Assembly (NCBI RefSeq): GCF_900114245.1
Contig: NZ_FOSK01000010.1
Coordinates: 168,264 to 232,263 of the forward strand
Length of the DNA: 64,000 nt
Direction: 5' to 3'
Origin: Pseudovibrio ascidiaceicola
GTDB taxonomy: Bacteria > Pseudomonadota > Alphaproteobacteria > Rhizobiales > Stappiaceae
This document shows positions 60,674 to 64,000 of this stretch, one piece after another (within the stretch, counting starts at the first letter, position 1; each line of letters starts with the position of its first letter). Under the pieces are notes generated by a model. That model was not told the DNA's origin and made no database searches. It was given only the letters and a program-made list of their open reading frames with translations. The translations under genes and the position numbers were made by a program.

Positions 60674-63631
60674 TCAGGATGTCGATTGGGTTGCCGCTTG
60701 ACCGAGTGCGAACAGGTCTTCGACAAACGACCGGTGGCCGTTCTCGATGGCATCCGGTTCAATACCGAGTTTCTCCGCATAGCGTGCATTCATGCTGTCA
60801 AGGATGGTCGTGATATTATCGCTGAGCAGTTCTGCCTTGGTCGGCAGCGTCATGGTGTAGGCATACGATGCGATCGGGCCGAGATGCTTGGTGATCCGTG
60901 TCTTCTCGATTTCTGAGATCGAGGCCTGCATGCAGGCCTGGAAGCACCAATAGCAGGTCGCCCAGCACTCGACGATGTCGTCCGGTATCTGGTCATGCTC
61001 ATTACTTAGATAGAGCTGGCGGATGGCCGGATCTTTGCCGCCGAATACCACAAAAATGAGCCTCCCCATGACAAAGGGCCAGCTGTCCTTGTCGCCTTCG
61101 GCAGGCAGGACCTGGATCGAGGAGCGCGGTGGTTGGTTGCCCTTGTTGGCCTCCGATCCCTTCCATGACGCAGCTGCGATGATCATCAGCAGTGCGCGCA
61201 GGCGTAGGATGTCGTGATTGTCCAGCTGTCCGGTTTCTTGTCGATCCATGATACGCTGTCCTAACTTGAGTGCTGCGCTGACGAGCTGGTCTTTGGTGGC
61301 TTTTCGCTGTGCCGCTTTGCATTTGCGCGCCGCTTCTTCCCGCTCTTCCTCTTCCAGTGTCTTTTCCTCTTTCCCGAAGTCCACGCCAGCAGCAATCGCG
61401 GCTTCCGCGTTGTCGGTTTCATCATCGAGATTGAACGCATCGCTCATCAGGTAGTCATTATCTGACTCGTCAATCTCGTCGCGCTGTCCGTCGATGCCGA
61501 GGATGCGGTTCAAGAATCCACGCACCAGCGTGACTTCACTCCCCGCGAGGCTGTTGTGTGTCAAGTTCGCTTGGGCAGTGCGCGGACGCCGTCTGGCAAT
61601 AAATTGTTCGTAGCTCAGCACTTCATAGTGTGCCGCCGACGCGTCATTGTCGCCGTGACCCGCCTTCGGAATCGAGATTGGCGCTTTGTCCTTGTCTGCA
61701 TCCGGTTCGAGCTGTTCGAGGAAATCGAGCACTTCCATCAGCATCAAACCAGCTTCGGTTTCTTCATCAAGACCGCGCAGCGCATTCTCCGTTTTGCGCG
61801 AGCGCGCCTCCCTGATGGCAGCGCTCAATCGGCCGATAAGCGTGACAATTGCGGGTGCCGACCGATGCCCGTCAGTGAAGACCAGACAGGCGAAGGACGG
61901 CCTGACATCCGTCCCGGAAATCTGGAATCGTAGACTGTGCTCACTGTGCAGCGGCGACCAGGCGCAGGGGATTACCGATCCGTTTTGGTCTAGCAGTTCG
62001 ATGGTACAAGCGGCCGGGTCGATCAACGATGTAGGTCGCCAGACAAGCACATCAACCCTGACCTCGAATTGGCCGGGGGCTTTTTCTGCCAGCTCTTCCA
62101 GCGGCAGGTCGTCATCGAGCTCGGGTTCGTCGATTTCTGCGGGCTCGATCGTCTGCTCTTCATCCAGAACATCGGCTAGCTCGAGCGCATGTATGATAGT
62201 ATCGGGCGGCAGTCTTCGATAGAGACAGACCTCTTCGTTCTTGCCGACATAGTCCCCGCGACCAAGTGCCGCGAGCGTGCAGTTGGCGCTGCCGAGCAGA
62301 ACGTGATCGGCGTTCTGCGTTTGCGCAATTATGGTTTTTGCGTGGATGAATCGTCCTTCCCGATACCGGTTGCGACGGTACAGTTTCATGTTGGATAGTG
62401 CGCTCACCGCGTCCTTCGGGAACTGGACGACCACAGGGTCGATCACCACTGATACCTCTTCGGGTGAAAGTCGTCCGTTCAGATAAGAGAGTGCTGTAAG
62501 GCCCATATCCCAATACGGGCTTACGACGATCAGCCGTGTGACCGGTTCGTCGATGAGACCGGCAAAGCGCTGACCAATACCGGTCTCGATTCCGGTGGTC
62601 AGGAGCGCGGCTTCGGTCTGGTCGGCGAGGCCCATCTTCTCGGTCGAGGCAACCGCCTGCCGAAGCCACGGCGCTCTTGCCAGCATCCAATCTTGCTGGC
62701 CGCGCAGTGCTTCCTGATCGTGACCGACAAAGCGTGCCAGATACTGCCATGCCGCGGCGACCATGCGCTGATCTGCGGAATCTTCTTCACCGCAACTGAT
62801 CGTGTCAACCAGTTCAAGATTACCAGCAAGGCCTGACGAAGTGATGTTTGCAGAGCCGACAATGATGCGACCGCCCTTTCGTCCGATTTGCAGGAACAGC
62901 TTAGGGTGAAACACCTGGCGGGCAGTCGCTCCCTTGACCGTGTAGAGCTTACCTGCATGATCCGGCAGTGTCGAAGCGCCGGTGAGGGCGTGGGTTAGCA
63001 TCCTTGAATCGGGAATGACAATGTTGTTGCGGCAGCCTGCACCGCGAAGGCGCGGGTTCGTGAATAGCGGCCCGTCTTTTTCGCGTAGCCTGATGCGTCC
63101 TTCATCCATTTCGATGAGGAAGGTATAGTCCCGCTGATATCGGAATTTGCGCAGCGCCACCCACATGTGGCGGCGTATGACCCGTTCCTCGATGATGTTA
63201 GCGATGATGTCGGCAGAAGGTGCATTCAGGTTGCGATCGAGGAAACTCGTTTCGCTCAATAGAGAGCGGAAGGCATCGGGATTGAAGTGGCTGAGTTCGG
63301 CAGCAATATCGCGGTCGCCTTCTTGACTATGCTCATGGATGATCGCTAGTAATTTGATGGCCTTCCAAGCGAGTTCGGGCGGGCAGAATTTTTCCTTACG
63401 TCCGGCACCGCGCACGATGTCGCGTGAGAGAAACCACTCGGCTTCGGGGTCGTCCGCAGCATAGGCGTTGGCGGCAGGGGACAGGTCTTCTAGGAAGCTT
63501 TCCCAATCAGCTGGCCACGCTTCGGCAGCATCACGGATTTCATCGACGCATAGACCGATGAGGCGCTCCAAAGTAATGCCTGCGGGGAAATTACCTAACT
63601 GGTCAAGCGCGAATTTGAACAGTGTCTCCAA
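60674..63631 (-). CDS. Large phospholipase-D-like protein, 5' end cut by an IS
   Basis: 985 residues from the first possible start, a TTG at 63631, but the frame stays open to about 63718 and reads sensibly (RQRWWVYHTNDLSHIEL) until the IS end near 63685, so the true N-terminus is probably lost. Two PLD half-sites: H242-x-K244 then GSAN 259–262 (FHPKLFLQ, IIVGSANITSSGL) and H430-x-K432 then GSAN 447–450 (FIHAKTIIA, VLLGSANCTLAALG). Long acidic linker after about 480 and a helical C-terminal third with KEEKTLEEEEREEAARKCKA. Such large two-motif PLD proteins occur in island-borne, defence-like operons. GC is visibly higher than neighbours. Exact role unknown. Confidence 0.75.
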   Translation of the reverse strand: METLFKFALDQLGNFPAGITLERLIGLCVDEIRDAAEAWPADWESFLEDLSPAANAYAADDPEAEWFLSRDIVRGAGRKEKFCPPELAWKAIKLLAIIHEHSQEGDRDIAAELSHFNPDAFRSLLSETSFLDRNLNAPSADIIANIIEERVIRRHMWVALRKFRYQRDYTFLIEMDEGRIRLREKDGPLFTNPRLRGAGCRNNIVIPDSRMLTHALTGASTLPDHAGKLYTVKGATARQVFHPKLFLQIGRKGGRIIVGSANITSSGLAGNLELVDTISCGEEDSADQRMVAAAWQYLARFVGHDQEALRGQQDWMLARAPWLRQAVASTEKMGLADQTEAALLTTGIETGIGQRFAGLIDEPVTRLIVVSPYWDMGLTALSYLNGRLSPEEVSVVIDPVVVQFPKDAVSALSNMKLYRRNRYREGRFIHAKTIIAQTQNADHVLLGSANCTLAALGRGDYVGKNEEVCLYRRLPPDTIIHALELADVLDEEQTIEPAEIDEPELDDDLPLEELAEKAPGQFEVRVDVLVWRPTSLIDPAACTIELLDQNGSVIPCAWSPLHSEHSLRFQISGTDVRPSFACLVFTDGHRSAPAIVTLIGRLSAAIREARSRKTENALRGLDEETEAGLMLMEVLDFLEQLEPDADKDKAPISIPKAGHGDNDASAAHYEVLSYEQFIARRRPRTAQANLTHNSLAGSEVTLVRGFLNRILGIDGQRDEIDESDNDYLMSDAFNLDDETDNAEAAIAAGVDFGKEEKTLEEEEREEAARKCKAAQRKATKDQLVSAALKLGQRIMDRQETGQLDNHDILRLRALLMIIAAASWKGSEANKGNQPPRSSIQVLPAEGDKDSWPFVMGRLIFVVFGGKDPAIRQLYLSNEHDQIPDDIVECWATCYWCFQACMQASISEIEKTRITKHLGPIASYAYTMTLPTKAELLSDNITTILDSMNARYAEKLGIEPDAIENGHRSFVEDLFALGQAATQSTS

Positions 63632-63683
63632 CTCGATGTGGCTGAGATCGTTTGTGTGATAGACCCACCAGCGCTGGCGCTGC

Positions 63684-64000
63684 GTGGAGTGGCCTATGAA
63701 AAGTGGAGAGCCTTTTGCTCAATATTTCTTTTCTGTCTCTCAAACACGATTGGTGATTGATAACCTAACGCCGAGTGTCGCCGGGTTGGATTGTAAAAGC
63801 CCTCTATGTAAACGCCAAGTGCCTTTTCTGCCTCCTGACGGGTTTGAAAAGCAGTTCGCCACAACATTTCGGCCTTGATGGTCTTGAACACGGTCTCCAC
63901 CATGGAATTGTCGAAGCAGTTTCCTTTTCCGCTCATAGAAGGAGTGATATTGTGCCTCGATAAAAGCCGCTGATAAGCATCGGAGCAGTACTGGCTACCC
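63684..64000 (-). mobile_element. IS3-family element, partial (right edge cut)
   Basis: A transposase frame ends at 63694 and runs off the window. It inserts at or near 63684, judged by the junction where the PLD frame stops making sense and by TGGCCTATGAAAAGTGGAG at 63679–63697, which looks like a terminal repeat. Only one end is visible, so target duplication cannot be checked. Confidence 0.7.
63694..64000 (-). CDS. IS3-family transposase OrfB, C-terminal part
   Basis: About 101 residues seen. SQYCSDAYQRLLSRHNITPS, MSGKGNCFDNSMVETVFKTI, KAEMLWRTAFQTRQEAEKAL and YIEGFYNPTRRHSALGYQSP are the C-terminal half of the DDE integrase core: the D-N-x-x-E region (CFDNSMVETVFKTIK) and the YN-x-x-R-x-H-SALG-Y end. 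The N-terminus and OrfA lie beyond the window. Confidence 0.9.
   Translation of the reverse strand, partial: GSQYCSDAYQRLLSRHNITPSMSGKGNCFDNSMVETVFKTIKAEMLWRTAFQTRQEAEKALGVYIEGFYNPTRRHSALGYQSPIVFERQKRNIEQKALHFS

Noticed and set aside
1..64000. CRISPR arrays, rRNA operons, selenocysteine or riboswitch elements
   Set aside because: No regularly spaced direct repeats, rRNA-like sequence or recognised riboswitch fold was found on reading through.

Overview
The window reads as chromosome of a marine alphaproteobacterium. The block rlpA–D,D-carboxypeptidase family–tmk–holB–metG–tatD–MBL hydrolase has a typical alphaproteobacterial order. GC is about one half by eye, there are many TTG/GTG starts, a NosRZDFYL cluster and spermidine synthesis by the carboxyspermidine route. 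A Pseudovibrio- or Stappiaceae-like host fits best, but this is inferred from gene content, not from a database match.

Layout. 1–5.07 kb: an acetyl-CoA hydrolase/transferase cut by the left edge, a divergent CitE-like lyase, then a Zn alcohol dehydrogenase, a MarR regulator with a 35-bp palindromic operator, and a divergent SDR. Two inverted copies of a 20-bp sequence (1915–1934 and 5049–5068) flank this last trio. 5.1–12.5 kb: a minus-strand glycan operon of NfrB-like glycosyltransferase, NfrA-like TPR/outer-membrane protein, DUF4434-like putative glycosidase and WecB epimerase. 12.6–27.6 kb: a CaiB/BaiF racemase and then a tightly overlapped minus-strand catabolic operon. It holds 2-aminobenzoyl-CoA monooxygenase/reductase, SDR, MarR, enoyl-CoA hydratase, acyl-CoA dehydrogenase, aryl-CoA ligase, a complete Liv-type ABC importer, thioesterase, RidA and a formamidase-like hydrolase, which together read as uptake and aerobic CoA-dependent breakdown of anthranilate or a close relative.

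27.9–36 kb: housekeeping block (MBL hydrolase, TatD, MetG, HolB, Tmk, a D,D-carboxypeptidase homologue that has lost its catalytic residues, RlpA), then tRNA-Ser(UGA). 36.2–41.8 kb: a small secreted protein and the polyamine operon speA–carboxynorspermidine dehydrogenase–nspC–speB. 42.2–43.6 kb: an XRE regulator and an orphan small protein. 43.6–51.3 kb: nosRZDFYL for N2O reduction, without nosX.

51.9–64 kb: tRNA-Lys(UUU) followed by an accessory region: a GIY-YIG protein, a P4/C4-like antisense immunity-RNA locus with tiny overlapping frames, a TOPRIM/ATPase replication protein with a zinc-finger primase piece, two clearly frameshifted genes, a seven-repeat beta-propeller protein, a very large two-motif phospholipase-D-like protein whose 5' end is cut by an IS3-family element, and that element running off the right edge. 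No integrase, rRNA or CRISPR array was seen. The strongest leads are the Nfr-type glycan locus lacking its c-di-GMP domain, the catalytically dead carboxypeptidase, the phage-type immunity RNA, and the PLD protein interrupted by the IS.
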